Shown here: positions 34,327 to 44,372 of the stretch, one piece after another
Layout of the letters: every line of letters begins with the position of its first letter
How positions within the stretch are numbered: the first letter of the stretch is position 1
Origin: Parastagonospora avenae f. sp. tritici 18332-5
Lineage: Eukaryota > Ascomycota > Dothideomycetes > Pleosporales > Phaeosphaeriaceae
Assembly: GCA_022559985.1 (NCBI GenBank)
Contig: JAFJTR010000010.1
Span: forward strand, 248,001 to 312,000
Direction of reading: 5' to 3'
DNA length: 64,000 bases
Program-made: the position numbers and the translations under genes
The notes under the pieces: model-generated
Databases searched by the model: none
Told to the model about the DNA's origin: nothing
Seen by the model: only the letters and a program-made list of their open reading frames with translations

Positions 34327-36600
34327 ATGACTCGGACCAGCGCGAGCGGTCTACCTATGATCAAATGCTCATCCTGTGGCATTGATATCGATATTCTTCA
34401 GTTAGCAGACCATGTGTGTGCTCCAGCTGCTTCGTCCAGTAAGTCATTGTTTACTCGTAAACAAGCTCCCACTGACCAAGTCCAGCAACGGCAGCTCCAG
34501 CAGTAACGCCCCCAGAATCGCCCAAGGTCAATCGTGCTGGAAGTCTTGGTTCCTTCAGCAAACGATCTGAGGGCCAGGCGCCCATGGGTCGCATGCGCCC
34601 TCCACCTCGCATCGACTCAAATGCTGCCAGTAAGCTAATGCGCAAGGAACTTCTAAATGACTTTGCTGATACTGATGCACTCAGACAAACCATTTCGGCC
34701 CCTCGAGCCGTCACCAATGAGCAATTACAGTGACCCTAGAAGTCGGTCGCCTATGCTCTCACCAACACCACCCAAGTCTCCGTACAAGATGAACCGAAGC
34801 GCAACAGCCCCCGTACCGCGACCAAAGATGGGTCCCCCGTCGCCCAAGATTTCTTCCAACTTGGACTGCGCTTTTCCTCCCTTCCCGTCCAAGAGAAGTG
34901 CGACATTCCAAACCGCAAGACCGCAGCAGCGCGAAAGGTTAGAACCTACGCAACAGCACTTATATGCTGAACCGAGTCCTCTGTTCGCGCCTCTCAGCCC
35001 TAGACTTGATGGCGGAGACAACATCGCGAAACGCATGGATTCCATTGCGCCAGGTCCGTTCGATGGACGTGCAGACCGCCGGCCGAGTACTTCCAGTTCT
35101 TCCAAACCTCCCTCGCCATTGCCTGAAGCCGCATCTTTTGGCCACAGAAGAACGGCCACTCAAGGCAGTGCTAGGAGCGTCGGAAGCACATCGCGACAGC
35201 GTTCTTCTGTATCATCGACAATGTCGCGCGCTTCAGCATATTCGAATAGAAGTGTAGGCTTGCCTGCTCATCCAAAAATGAGTAACAATATCAACAACAT
35301 GCCGCCGCCACCTCTACCCGCGACTACTGAATCGAATGAAGGCATCGACGCCTTCCTTGACCGTCTGCAGAAAGAGAGCATGGGGCCAGCGCACGTACGC
35401 AAGAGGAGCGAACCAAAGACTGATCAGAAACGAGATGGAAGCAAAGAGAGGAAGCAGCCACCGCCACGACCAAGGAGGCCTTCTGAGAGCCATTTGCCGA
35501 CATCCGACATGTCTGAGCTCCATTCTTCAGCATTTGCTCCTACACCAATCAACTCATTTCCTCCTCGAAACGCCAGCATCAATACTCTTGGAAACGCAAA
35601 TCAACAGAATACCGCACCGTCTCGGACAGCGCAACTACCGCCATTACTGCCGCCTGGTTTTAGCCATGACACGCCCATGAACCCCCTCCATACGCCATCG
35701 GATTCCGGACTCTCTGACGACTCCTACGCCAGCTCCGGCTTTAGAAGTGCAACAAGCTCTCGATCAAGTCCGCCAGGGTCTGAAGCCAGCCATTCTCGCC
35801 AAGCATCTAAGCTGGGTCGCTCAGAATACCTCGGCGATAGCTTCGAAAGGACCGCCAGTCCAGACTCTTATGCGGGTTCCCCAAAGTATTCTACCATGAA
35901 AGCACCCCTTCGTAGCGCACAAAGCCAACCGAGAATTAACGCACCAGAACCCATCCCCCCGCCATCTCCATCACCCTATGCAGATCTCCCGGAATCACCC
36001 ATGGACCCTGCTATTCAGCTAGGTATCGCATTCGACCGCCGGCCAAAGCAGTTAACTTCACGACAAGACTCGACCCCAAAGGTTGGACACAGCCCTCTAG
36101 GACAATCACCAGACTCAGCTCCCCGTCGACAAGAAAACCGACCAGCCTCCAAGGGCAAATGCCGAGGATGCTCAGAGCCAATTGTGGGGAAATCAGTCAA
36201 GGATTCTTCAGGTCGCCTCACCGGACGATACCACAAGCACTGCTTTGTTTGCAAAACCTGCAGCGACCCGTTCCCAACAGCAGAGTTCTATGTTTACGAG
36301 AACTCTCCCTACTGCGAACGCCATTACCATGAGCTAAATGGATCTATATGCGCTTCATGCAATCGTGGCATTGAGGGCCAGTATCTGGAAACAGATGCAC
36401 GCACAAAGTTCCACCCCAAATGCTTCAACTGTTCGACATGCCGCGTTGTTCTGCGAGACGATTATTATGAGGTCAACGGACAACGCTACTGCGATCGACA
36501 TGCACACAGCGCCGCAAACCCACCACAAAGCTTCCTTGGACCTGGCGGCTTCAGACCACGCTTGGAGAAGCGAAGCACTCGACTCATGATGATGGCTTGA
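34327..36600 (+). CDS. Two-LIM-domain, paxillin-like protein
   Basis: Probable cytoskeletal/polarity scaffold. Exons 34327-34438, 34486-34629 and 34685-36600 (both introns phase 1) give 723 residues, near yeast Pxl1 (706), which also has two C-terminal LIM domains. Residues ~1-40 carry a small Cys/His patch (IKCSSCGIDIDILQLADHVC). The next ~530 residues are Ser/Pro-rich and disordered with many possible phosphorylation sites. LIM 1 begins CRGCSEPIVG and continues through YHKHCFVCKTC to YCERHY. LIM 2 begins CASCNRGIEG, with FHPKCFNCSTC and YCDRHA. Pxl1 binds Rho1 and localises to sites of polarised growth; that role here is inference. Confidence 0.85.
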
Positions 36601-37292
36601 GTAGCCTTCTTTACGCCGTCCGGACCCTTGTTTCCCACGTTTTCTTTTCTCTTACTTTTTTCTCTCGTTGAATGTCTTTAGCGCATTTGTTCTTTGTATA
36701 TGCACGAACGTCTCTCTGCTTCATTCACTTTTATACCCGGCCAGCCCGGCCTTCATTCACCCGATGACGTTCTATATACCCTACACTGTCCCATCCGCTA
36801 TAGAGTGTGTAATAGGCTGCATGGTCGACCTTCCCAAGGACACCGCCCTGTTTGTCTGGTCAATCTTTTTCAATACCCACATATACCCCTTTCGTTCACA
36901 ACTGTATTCTATCATTAGCTCTGTGAGCACTTATCATCCTGCTGTACATATGAGCTCCGACTTGCATCACTGTAATATTCTAATGTCTACTGTTGGCCCA
37001 CGATGGTGGTACTGACGACAATCGAACACGTCAATAAATTACGTCACTCAAGCATTGAATACGTTGATCTCTGTATCCTTCCGTGACCATCACTGCGACC
37101 ACTGCTATACCGAACATCCCTCTAGCAGTTGCGTCGTGAATAGATTGCAAATTACTGCATTGCCAGAAGGCGAGCTTTGATGTGGCGAGGTAATGATTGT
37201 CGCTTCACGTCTACATGTTCTCTTTGACAGCGTGTCAGTCAGATAATAGACTCGAGTAGGGCTGTGTTCAAACATCATTTTACAATTCCGTA
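36601..37292. other. Spacer after LIM-domain gene
   Basis: Very T/C-rich 3' UTR directly after the stop (36601-36760), then AT-richer sequence up to the next ATG. No gene seen. Confidence 0.4.
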
Positions 37293-38628
37293 ATGCCACT
37301 GCGCAAGCAATCCCAAATTATTAGTTCGCCACAATCGATATTTTCTTTGTTCATGTTCGCTGTCTTCCTAAGTTCGGCTTCGGGCCAGCGCTACATACAG
37401 GTGTCAAGTCAGAAGTTCACCATTGAAGACGGAAAAGTGGTATATAATGCTCGACCTCGACACCTTCTACAAAATCCTCATAACACAAGCACAGCAACAT
37501 CTCCTGCAAAGCACTACAGCACAAAACCACAGTTCCAAAACACATTGCATATCAAATCATCAACTATTACCAACAAATACGACAGCATTGTCAATATGAG
37601 CACACAAGTCCTCAGCATGACCATGGCCAACCTGGGTTCCTCGCCTGTAAGTTTGGAATGGTCGAGCAGTCGAATGCTGGACTGGCATTGCATCCAGACC
37701 CCATCTCCTCCTCCGTCCCCACCTCCGAACTCCCCACACAAGCGCGCCCTGCCTCCTTACTCACCTGTACGTTGACCACCTCTCATATACTGCAGACTTA
37801 CTAATTCACTGCTCAGCCCCCTACACCTCCTCCGTCGCCGCCACGACGAAATAACGGCCTTGGTGGATCGCCGGTATGTTCATCTTGAATAGGTTATCTC
37901 AATGGAGATTGGAATGCTGATCACATATACAGACTCCATCTCCTCCCCCGGGTCCGCCGCCAAGTTCGCCATCTACTCACACTATCGGTGGCTCGGGTGG
38001 CTCGCCATCCCCATCCCCGCCCCCTGGGCCCCCGCCATCATCTCCCTCTACTCACAGTCTAGGTGGCTCGCCATCTCCATCCCCTCCTCCGGGTCCGCCA
38101 CCAAGTTCGCCATCTACTCACAGTCTCGATGGCTCATCATCGCCTTCGCCTCCGCCAGGTCCACCTCCAAGCTCGCCGTCTACTCACACGATCGGCGGCT
38201 CATCGTCACCTTCGCCTCCACCTGGGCCTCCCCCTTCCTCTCCATCAACACACAGCCTTGGAGTTTCTCCCTCCCCATCTCCTCCCCCTGGACCCCCGCC
38301 ATCGCCTCCATCCACCCATCGCATTGGTGGATCATCATCTTCATCACCGCCCCCTGGGCCTCCGCCTTCTTCTCCATCCCCGCATACCATTGGTGGCTCT
38401 CCTTCACCTTCGCCTCCCCCTGGACCTCCTCCCTCATCTCCCTCTAACCACGGTCTTACAAGAACACTGATGGCCGTTATTTCCCATACATCTCCGCAAC
38501 CCAGGGTATGTACCACCGCAAAGCGAAATGTACTGAACATGCTAACTTGTGTGAAGCCAAGTCCCACCCTGCCACCTGTTACCCCACTAAGGCAATCTAT
38601 GGAGAGCAGCTTGATCGCATGCTACTAG
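37293..38628 (+). CDS. Secreted proline-rich tandem-repeat protein (extensin-like)
   Basis: Five exons, 37293-37646, 37698-37766, 37817-37873, 37933-38505 and 38557-38628, all phase 0, give 374 residues. The start has a signal peptide (hydrophobic IFSLFMFAVFLSSASG). Exon 4 reads through eight tandem copies of a 22-residue (66-bp) unit: PPPGPPPSSPSTH, then a variable Ser/Thr-Ile/Leu, then GGSPSPS. Exons 2 and 3 are shorter Pro-rich modules, each beginning with T/P-P and ending SP at the splice site. The repeat frame has no ATG of its own, so it is found only by splicing; the overlapping frames at 37902-38470 are shadows. Likely cell-wall or surface protein; no family domain. Modest certainty about the first intron. 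Confidence 0.62.
37933..38446 (+). repeat. Eight-copy 66-bp minisatellite within coding sequence
   Basis: In-frame direct repeats of about 66 bp encode the PPPGPPPSSPSTH unit. Copies differ mainly at the Ser/Thr-Ile/Leu positions and at synonymous sites. Copy number could vary between strains. Confidence 0.8.
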
Positions 38629-38973
38629 GGCAAGCGATTTCAGGGAGAGGAAAGTATGAGATAGAGAGCTGAACGATGAGGAATGGGTTTGAGCATGAAT
38701 TGTGAGATGGTTTAGGGTAGGAGAATGATGGGTGGTGGTTGGCAGCTACACAATTTCGAATTCTGTAGTACCCAATTAAACATCTATATTTGGTCACGAG
38801 ATAAGCATGTGTCAACCTAAATTCCCTTATGGTATCTGTGATGTTGAAGTAAGGGAGAGATGAGGTTCGTCACTTGCTGTCAAGATCGGCAAGTTTAGGC
38901 GAGTGCAGCTCTCCTCCGAAGGCCAGCACGAACTTTTTGCGACCATGACGCCAGTCAGTGCCTCCACCCCGCA
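38629..38973. other. Spacer before SAM35
   Basis: 345 bp containing the 3' UTR of the repeat protein and the SAM35 leader, including the uORF listed next. Confidence 0.4.
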
Positions 38974-38977
38974 ATGA
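38945..38977 (+). promoter_or_regulatory. Short uORF overlapping the SAM35 start (ATGA)
   Basis: An 11-codon upstream frame (MTPVSASTPQ) ends with a TGA whose bases overlap the SAM35 ATG at 38974 as ATGA. This arrangement permits termination-reinitiation coupling if the transcript starts upstream. It is seen in sequence only; whether it is transcribed is unknown. Confidence 0.4.
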
Positions 38978-39997
38978 TGTCGCATACGGAGAAAGACAAG
39001 GAGTCTACACAGCAGAGTCGCAATCCGCCGGCGCAACGCTCCTCGCGCAGCCTCTTCGCAATTCCTACGCCAGTCAAGCAACTCTTCGATATATTCCCAC
39101 TCCTCACCTATCCAGTCAACGACCTACCACAACGAGCACCACAACATCGCGACGAGCATGTCCTGTATATCTTTACATCAGAAGACGGCGCGCTGAAGGG
39201 ACTGCCTTCGTGCAATCCTGCGTGCTTGAAATGGCAGGCAAGAGCTCCGAGTGACGCAATACAACATCCTACTTATGCTGTCGCAGGCATACCTCAAGTT
39301 CTCCAACATCGATTTTCGGATAGCCTCGGCAAACAACCATGCATCGCCGAGTGGTGCTCTTCCTTTCGTACTACCCGCTTCACCTGAGCTATACAAACGC
39401 ATCCAGCCAGTGCCATCAGGGAAGTTGCAGAAATGGGCAATGAACAACAGCAAGAAAGCAGTTGAGGAGCCTGGAGACTTGCGATATGAGGCGTACCTGT
39501 CCCTCCTGGACCATCGGATACGGAGGGCATGGGTGTGTAGAGCCAATGCGGGGCTTAAACAGCATATACTGACGAGAAGCTAGCTCTACTGCATCTACCT
39601 CTCCCACAACTCGACCTCTATCGCAGAGCCGCTCTACATACTACCAACTTCAGGTAATCCCTTCGTCCGCCTCACAATAGCCCGAGAGCTACGCACAGCA
39701 GCCGAGAAGGAACTGCTCAAATTCTCGCCTGTCATAAACGCCTCGACACTCTACAGCCAGGCCGAAGAAGCCTTTGCAGCGCTGGAATCGCTGCTTGCTA
39801 AGGACGATTGGTTCTTTGGCGCACCAGGACCGGGGCTGTTCGATGCGAGTGTCTTTGCGTACACCCACCTCTTATTGGACAATGGGCTCGGAAAGGGCTG
39901 GCTAGACACGCGTCTGCGTGACGCGCTAATGTCGCGAAAGCGCCTGACCTCGCACCGGAACCGCATTTTGAGCACCTACTTTCCGGGACAGTCCTAG
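38974..39997 (+). CDS. SAM35: Mitochondrial SAM complex subunit SAM35 / metaxin-like
   Basis: Peripheral outer-membrane subunit helping insert beta-barrel proteins. Exons 38974-39237, 39287-39532 and 39584-39997 give 307 residues. The first intron begins GC (CAG|GCAAGA) instead of GT; only this join restores CLKWQAYLKFSNIDF, the conserved N-terminal thioredoxin-like segment. Then come NNHASPSGALPFVLP, and in the last exon a GST-like C-terminal region (WFFGAPGPGLFDASVFAYTH) typical of metaxins. No transmembrane helix or N-terminal presequence, as expected. Two consecutive ATGs start the frame. Family assignment rests on these motifs. Confidence 0.75.
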
Positions 39998-40520
39998 TCT
40001 ACACATCTTGCTACTGTAATATACGACGCATATGCGATGCCATATGAGGAAAGGGTGCGTGTATACGAGACCACATAGGCTTGAGAGACGGCGTCGGGAC
40101 GATGCAACGAACACCTAACTTGATGACTTCTTAAAACTATAGGGGCATCTGAGTGGAATGCGTGCCGTCATGCACGTAGCGCGGACCAGAAAATGGCAGA
40201 TGCACCTGTGAGTCATTCGACGGAAAGCTGCACGACATGTTGCCCAAAGCGGAAGTGTAGCATTTTAGGCAGGGCGCGCAAAAGAGTCAGCGGCATATAT
40301 ATAATCCGCTTCAGGCACCCGTTGGAGAGGCCATCAAGCCTCAGGTTCTTGACTCTAGCTCTTGCCACAAGCTTGCAGCTAAGTGGGGTATATATAAACT
40401 TCCGATTCGTTGCTCACCTTTGAGTACAACACCAATCAAGCGCTACTTGGACATACCACATTTCCTTCAACCACTGTACCAGGGAAAACATCGAGCATAC
40501 CTTCCAACACCATCGCTGCG
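39998..40520. other. Promoter region of methyltransferase gene
   Basis: 523 bp with two TATA-rich elements, near 40304-40315 and at 40389-40398. No other feature. Confidence 0.4.
40389..40398 (+). promoter_or_regulatory. TATA box
   Basis: TATATATAAA lies 123 bp upstream of the ATG at 40521. A second TATA-like run lies about 85 bp further upstream. Confidence 0.5.
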
Positions 40521-41519
40521 ATGACGCAGCCAAATAATGTCAACATGACTTTCGATACGTCCCTTGTCGACCTCAACCCTAATGCATCCTTCTCGACTAC
40601 CGAATCCGACCCGTCAGATTTTGGTACCGCGAACTTCACTGGAAAGACTCCTACCATTCAGCAGCCATCTCTCTTCGAAGACCAAAGCCAAGAAACACCC
40701 AAGCAGTCACAAACTCTCTCGCCAAAGCTTACCTCACCACCCAAGTCGTCAACACCAATCCAGCACATCGGAACACAAGAAGCATACGACCAATGGGCAA
40801 CAGTATACGATTCTGACGGTAACATGCTCCAAGCCATCGATGACCTCGAGCTCGCAACCCTCCTCCCGCAATTCCTGAAGCAAGTGCAGGACAGCACCGG
40901 CACGCCCACCATCTCCCTACTCGATCTAGGATGCGGAACCGGACGCAACACGCAGAAACTACTCGACTTCGCCCTCCCGCCCAACCGGCGAGGTATCGTC
41001 ATCGGCCTTGACTTCTCAAAGAATATGCTAGAACTCGCAGCCAAGAAATTGCGCGTATATAACGACGGTCGACTGAGGCTCGAGCAGTGCGATTGTTTCC
41101 CCACGTCCACCAACCCCTCCGCGCCTCCGTTTCCATCAGTCGATGGCCTCACGCCCGTCAACGCCGTGCTCAGCACCCTCGTCCTCGAACACGTCCCGCT
41201 GCAATCCTTCTTCTCCACGCTGTCCACACTCCTCCTACCCGGCGGGCTTGCGCTCGTGACCAACATGCACGCTGACATGGGCGCCAGGTCGCAGGCGGGT
41301 TTTGTGAATGAGCAGGGTGTTAAGGTTAGGGGGAGCAGTTTCGCGCATACAGTGCAGGGTACGATCGATGAGGCGATGAGGGCGGGGTTTGAGATTTTGG
41401 GGGTGAGGGAGAGGGAGGTCAGTCGAGGGGATGTGGAGAGTGGGATGGTGGGAGAGAGGGGGTGGAAGTGGGTTGGTGTGAAGGTGTGGTATGGTGTTGT
41501 GCTTAGGAAGATTGTTTGA
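40521..41519 (+). CDS. Class I SAM-dependent methyltransferase
   Basis: Intronless, 332 residues from the first in-frame ATG. The N-terminal ~90 residues are Ser/Thr/Pro-rich and disordered. The catalytic fold starts at AYDQWATVYDSDGNML, with motif I LLDLGCGTGRNT, an acidic residue after the second strand in VIGLDFSKNMLELA, and the post-motif LSTLVLEHVPLQSFFSTLS. It belongs to the Methyltransf_11/25-type group acting on small molecules; the substrate cannot be told. The coding strand is C-rich to ~41280 and sharply G-rich after it. Confidence 0.82.
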   Translation: MTQPNNVNMTFDTSLVDLNPNASFSTTESDPSDFGTANFTGKTPTIQQPSLFEDQSQETPKQSQTLSPKLTSPPKSSTPIQHIGTQEAYDQWATVYDSDGNMLQAIDDLELATLLPQFLKQVQDSTGTPTISLLDLGCGTGRNTQKLLDFALPPNRRGIVIGLDFSKNMLELAAKKLRVYNDGRLRLEQCDCFPTSTNPSAPPFPSVDGLTPVNAVLSTLVLEHVPLQSFFSTLSTLLLPGGLALVTNMHADMGARSQAGFVNEQGVKVRGSSFAHTVQGTIDEAMRAGFEILGVREREVSRGDVESGMVGERGWKWVGVKVWYGVVLRKIV

Positions 41520-41937
41520 GAGGGGGGAGGTGTGAAATGGGAGATGGGAGATGGAAAAGCGAGTTTCAACGATTTCATGATTTTATGAGCAGTAACATTA
41601 GCTTAAACGGTGCTGGATGCAAGGCTGCGTTCAAGATGCGATGAAAAGACCTTTTAATCACAAAATTTGCTTTTTATCCAATGAGAGATCCATGTTCTAA
41701 TACTTGTGTATCTAGGATGTCGGCACGATCTGCTAGTGATTGGAAGGTGCTTTGCCAATGCCGACCTGCATTTGAACTCCGTGTGCATCGGCATTGGAAC
41801 TCCGCATCCGTGTTCACTGGCGCCCTCACTTCAAGCATATAAGCCCGCACATCTAACTACAACAGCTCAAGTAGATTCCTTGTAGCAAACTTCTACCTCA
41901 CACCACAGACTTTCATGGTTGCAAATCGAACCAAAGC
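41520..41937. other. MAP2 promoter region
   Basis: 418 bp spacer holding the inverted repeat listed below and an out-of-frame ATG at 41915 just before the MAP2 start. Confidence 0.45.
41755..41797. repeat. 10-bp perfect inverted repeat upstream of MAP2
   Basis: CCAATGCCGA (41755-41764) and TCGGCATTGG (41788-41797) are exact reverse complements separated by 23 bp, about 140 bp before the MAP2 start. The left arm includes a CCAAT pentamer. Could be a dimeric factor site or a hairpin. Confidence 0.7.
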
Positions 41938-43434
41938 ATGGGATCCAAGACTCCAGAAGGCCATGGGCAAGGACCAGATGGTGTGTATTATCTCCACTTA
42001 TGGGGGATTCGGCCGGAACATACTGACACAGTACACAGGTTCTTCCTCAAACACTGCCATCAACAGTACAAATCCACCCAAGCCAGCTTCAGCCAGTGGA
42101 ACCGTCCATGGTGCACTCGAAGGTCAGGACGAGGATGGTGACGACGACGATAAACACACTGGAGCTGACTTGAATGTCAATGAGGCGAACAGTACCAAGA
42201 AAAAGCGCAAGCGTACTAAGAAGAAGAGCAAGAAACTTTCCGAAACGAAGCAGTCAGTTCCTCCTAGAATCGCACTCGACGACATCTTCCGCGGTCGATC
42301 GTACCCAGAGGGTGAAATCTCCGAATACACCATCAAAGACGACAACCTCCAGCGCACCACAGCAGAAGAGCTCCGCCACTTATCCACCATCGCCAACATG
42401 GACGACTCCTTCCTCCATGACTACCGCAAAGCTGCCGAAGTCCACCGCCAGGTCCGCCAGCACGTACAAACCATCGCCAAACCCGGCATCCCACTCTCCA
42501 CCCTCGCCCTCGAAATCGACGACGCTATACGCTCTCTAACCAACCACCCCGGCCTCGACAAAGGCGACGCCCTCAAAGGCGGCATAGCATTTCCCACGGG
42601 CTTGTGTCTGAATAACATCGGCGCGCACTGGACGCCCAACGCTGGCGGTAAGGAAGTCTACTTCCAGCCCGACGACGTCCTCAAGATAGATTTCGGCGTG
42701 CACGTCGCCGGCCGCATCGTCGACAGCGCATTCACCCTCGCTCCTAATCCCACATACGACCCTCTCCTCGCCGCCGTCCGCGCAGCAACTAACACCGGCC
42801 TGCGCCTCGCCGGGCCCGACACACGCATTTCGCATATCAGCGCGGAGATGCAGGAGGTCATGGAGTCGTATGAAGTGGAGATACGCGGGAAGAGCGTGCC
42901 GGTCAAAGCGGTGAGAAATATCACGGGGCATAATATCCTGCGGTATAAGATCCACGGGGATAAACACGTGCCGTTTATCGCAAGCAAGACATCCCAGCGC
43001 ATGGAGGAAGGCGACGTCTTCGCGATCGAGACGTTTGGATCGACGGGGAGGGCGGTGTTGAGGGATGGGATGGGCGTGTATGGATATGGAAGGAAAGAAG
43101 GCGTGAGTAGCGCGGGCGTACACCATGCGTCAGCAAAATCCCTACTTAAAACCATCGATGAGAATTTCGGCACGTTGGTGTTTGCGAGACGTCAGCTGGA
43201 GAGGTTGCCGGGCGTGGAGAAGTGGCATTTGGGCATAAAGGCGCTGGTGCAGGCGGGCGTGGTGGAGTGCTATGCGCCGCTGGTGGATGTGGAGGGGAGT
43301 TATGTTGCGCAGTTTGAACATGTGAGTGCGGGATTGAAGATGGGTGGGTATGGCGCGATGGCTAATGTGAAGCGCAGACTGTGTTGCTCAGGCCGAATTG
43401 TAAGGAGGTCGTTTCGAGGGGGAATGATTATTAG
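41938..43434 (+). CDS. MAP2: Methionine aminopeptidase 2
   Basis: Removes initiator Met from nascent proteins; cytosolic dinuclear-metal enzyme. Exons 41938-41980, 42039-43321 and 43378-43434 give 460 residues. The start MGSKTPEGHGQGPDG is the fungal MetAP2 N-terminus. It is followed by an acidic stretch and a polybasic Lys/Arg block that binds ribosomes in this family. Metal ligands are visible in KIDFGVHVAGRIVDSAF (two Asp), NITGHNI (His), FAIETF (Glu) and QFEHT (Glu, rebuilt by the last splice). The C-terminus is the canonical SRGNDY. The 41915 frame reads through intron 1 in frame, giving an alternative N-terminus if unspliced. Coding strand C-rich then G-rich from ~42830. Confidence 0.93.
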
Positions 43435-44372
43435 GAAGATGGAGATGGGTGGAGGGACGGAGGCGACTTTAACAGTTGTGAGCGGTAGGCTGAGTCTATA
43501 GGGTGCAATTCAACTTGTGCGCTAGAGCTTAGAGAAATTCATGCATGATCCATAGCTATCATGCTCAAGTTTGGGAGAGTTGTGGCGTGGCCTTTTTCTG
43601 CGACTTTAACTACGAATGTCACATATAGCTCATTCCATTTGCATCTTAAGTGCTGATTGTTTCTGGTGTTTTCTCAGCGAACTGGATGGAAGTCAAATCG
43701 TGCCATCGGGGCTTTTTAAATCGAAACCGACTTCGACAGTTCAGCTCCACTACCCGAAAAGACAAGCTATTACATTGGATGAAAAACTTTGGAATTGGTT
43801 AACGCAGTAAGATTTACTCTATGTTGGAGAACGCATATTGTCCTGCCGATGACATTCAAACGACTAGGAGGGTTTCGCGCCAATAAGACTTGTTTGATGA
43901 GGCTGAAAGTAGGTAACGATGTACGAGCCTATAAACCTAGAGATACAATTTATTCATAAGATCAGATGAATATGCCAGCTTAGCTGATTAGTTGAGCAAT
44001 ACAAGTTCCGCGACATGGAGGTTCTACAGCTCTTACTTACCCAACGGAAATATAGAACGACGATACTTGAGTCGCACTGATATAATTTTATCCAAAAAAC
44101 ATGTCCCACAAAGCCAGGTCGAGTTGCTGTAGAAGAATAGATGCTTTGGGACGTGATTCGATTTTCTAAGATTGTGTCAGACGTGTACCTGCAGGGTGCT
44201 AGCCTCATTCAGTCAAGCCGCTGCTGCCTAAGGTGATCCTTCCGGAATTGCCCAAGCAGCAGCAGTGCGTCTCATCAACAAAGACATATTGATTCTTCAC
44301 TCATGTACATACTGTATCTCGCGTTTTTCTCCCACTATATAGAAATAGTGTAGTCTTCATGCACTCGAAGAT
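43435..44372. other. AT-rich spacer before HET gene
   Basis: 938 bp, AT-rich compared with the preceding genes; no coding signal. It marks the step from the dense to the loose half of the window. A TATATAGA element lies about 40 bp before the next ATG. Confidence 0.4.

Noticed and set aside
37902..38470. Two long frames over the 66-bp repeats (Trp/Ser/Ala-rich and His/Arg/Leu-rich)
   Set aside because: They are the other two frames of the minisatellite. Only the Pro-rich frame connects by clean splice sites to a signal peptide and a stop.
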